From Acidimicrobiaceae bacterium (GTDB lineage Bacteria; Actinomycetota; Acidimicrobiia; Acidimicrobiales; RAAP-2), in assembly GCA_003157945.1 (NCBI GenBank), contig PMFY01000016.1, positions 1,195 to 7,304 of the forward strand: a stretch of DNA of 6,110 nt, written 5' to 3'. How positions within the stretch are numbered: the stretch's first letter is position 1; each line of letters begins with the position of its first letter. Below, piece by piece: positions 5,763-6,110 of the stretch. The position numbers and the translations under genes were made by a program. The notes beneath the pieces were generated by a model. The model had not been told where the DNA came from and did no database searches. It saw nothing but the letters and a program-made list of their open reading frames with translations.

Positions 5763-5849
5763 TGGTGTCGGAGGGGGGACTTGAACCCCCACGTCCTTTC
5801 GGACACTAGCCCCTCAAGCTAGCGCGTCTGCCTATTCCGCCACTCCGAC
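5763..5849 (-). tRNA. tRNA-Leu(GAG), CCA encoded
   Basis: Read on the minus strand, the acceptor arm GTCGGAG (from 5849) pairs with CTCCGAC, followed by discriminator A (5766) and an encoded CCA (5765-5763). The D arm contains GGAATAGGCAGACGC. The anticodon stem CTAGC/GCTAG closes a 7-base loop TTGAGGG with anticodon GAG, reading CUC and CUU. A long class II variable arm (GTCC-GAAA-GGAC) is diagnostic of Leu/Ser/Tyr tRNAs. The T stem GGGGG/CCCCC closes the loop TTCAAGT. All arms pair fully, so the gene should be functional. TACCAT (5890-5885) is a possible -10 box; no good -35 is seen. A 7-bp stem, CCGATGG/CCATCGG (5859-5874), lies in the presumed leader removed by RNase P. Confidence 0.97.
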
Positions 5850-5897
5850 GAAGTGGCTCCGATGGTGCCATCGGGGCGAAGGGCATGGTAGCGCGCC

Positions 5898-5914
5898 CAC
5901 GGGGGTGTCCCGTG
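5898..5914 (-). terminator. Probable terminator stem after the substrate-binding protein gene
   Basis: CACGGG (5898-5903) pairs perfectly with CCCGTG (5909-5914) around a 5-base loop, starting 9 bases past the stop codon. No T-tract follows. It would separate the transporter gene from the tRNA promoter. Confidence 0.5.
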
Positions 5915-5923
5915 CCGACGCCC

Positions 5924-6110
5924 TCAGGAATGGCTGGTGGTCGACGCCGGTTTCAGCCGGGCCCAGAGGGCGACATTCCACAGGATCCCGTCCACCGACG
6001 GGTTGTACGTCGCGTTGGCCACCTGCACACCGTTGGCGGCCAGGCCCGGCTCACCGAACAGCGGGAGCGCCACCATCTGGTCCCACAGCTGGTCGTCGAT
6101 CTGGGTGTAG
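5924..6110 (-). CDS. C-terminus of an ABC-transporter substrate-binding protein (SBP_bac_5-like; 5' end outside window)
   Basis: The last 61 codons and a TGA (5924-5926) are present. The peptide YTQIDDQLWDQMVALPLFGE ... NATYNPSVDGILWNVALWARL matches the end of family-5 solute-binding proteins (OppA/DppA type). There, a 'd..lw..m..lPLf' helix is followed by a strand, then 'N.tyNPs.dG.lWN...W'. Such proteins are exported, often lipid-anchored, and deliver peptides or similar solutes to an ABC permease. The ligand cannot be inferred from this fragment, and signal peptide and permease genes would lie beyond the window. The strongly G/C-ending codons differ from the more mixed codons of the 740-3000 block, consistent with long-resident chromosome. 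Confidence 0.85.
   Translation of the reverse strand, partial: YTQIDDQLWDQMVALPLFGEPGLAANGVQVANATYNPSVDGILWNVALWARLKPASTTSHS

Overview
This is a GC-rich bacterial window. The SBP_bac_5-type binding-protein C-terminus, CCA-encoding tRNA-Leu, GTG starts, G/C-ending codons and terminators without U-tracts all suggest an actinobacterium. The lineage cannot be fixed from this sequence, and no phage, integrase or transposase gene is visible.

Layout, left to right. Bases 1-708 (+) are the C-terminal part of a protein that resembles an aminoglycoside-phosphotransferase-like (APH) enzyme. It converges, over an inverted repeat, on a block of four minus-strand genes. Read in their own direction these are: a class I SAM-dependent methyltransferase (3000-2212); a 79-residue two-helix membrane protein (2149-1910); a conserved hypothetical gene cut by one in-frame amber codon (1744-1073); and an 87-residue two-helix membrane protein (1003-740). 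Each gene is preceded by a copy of the same ~26-base element (3023-3048, 2182-2207, 1809-1834, 1038-1063). The block is therefore organised as one repeat plus one gene, four times over. This is the most unusual feature of the window.

Bases 3128-3792 are poorly organised. A short plus-strand frame starts with a convincing lipoprotein signal peptide, but the protein-like signal then seems to move between frames. A 360-base stretch with no assignable gene follows.

Bases 3793-5493 (-) encode a secreted 566-residue pentapeptide-repeat protein with an N-terminal Ig-like domain and a cysteine-containing C-terminal cap. Its 270-base upstream region contains a hairpin and a strong Shine-Dalgarno sequence. 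Behind it lie tRNA-Leu(GAG) with encoded CCA (5849-5763, -) and the C-terminus of an ABC-transporter substrate-binding protein (from 5924, -), each followed by a possible terminator stem.

The genes do not form one pathway. The right end (transporter, tRNA, secreted repeat protein) looks like ordinary chromosome. The 740-3120 block looks like an accessory region assembled from unrelated single-gene units.
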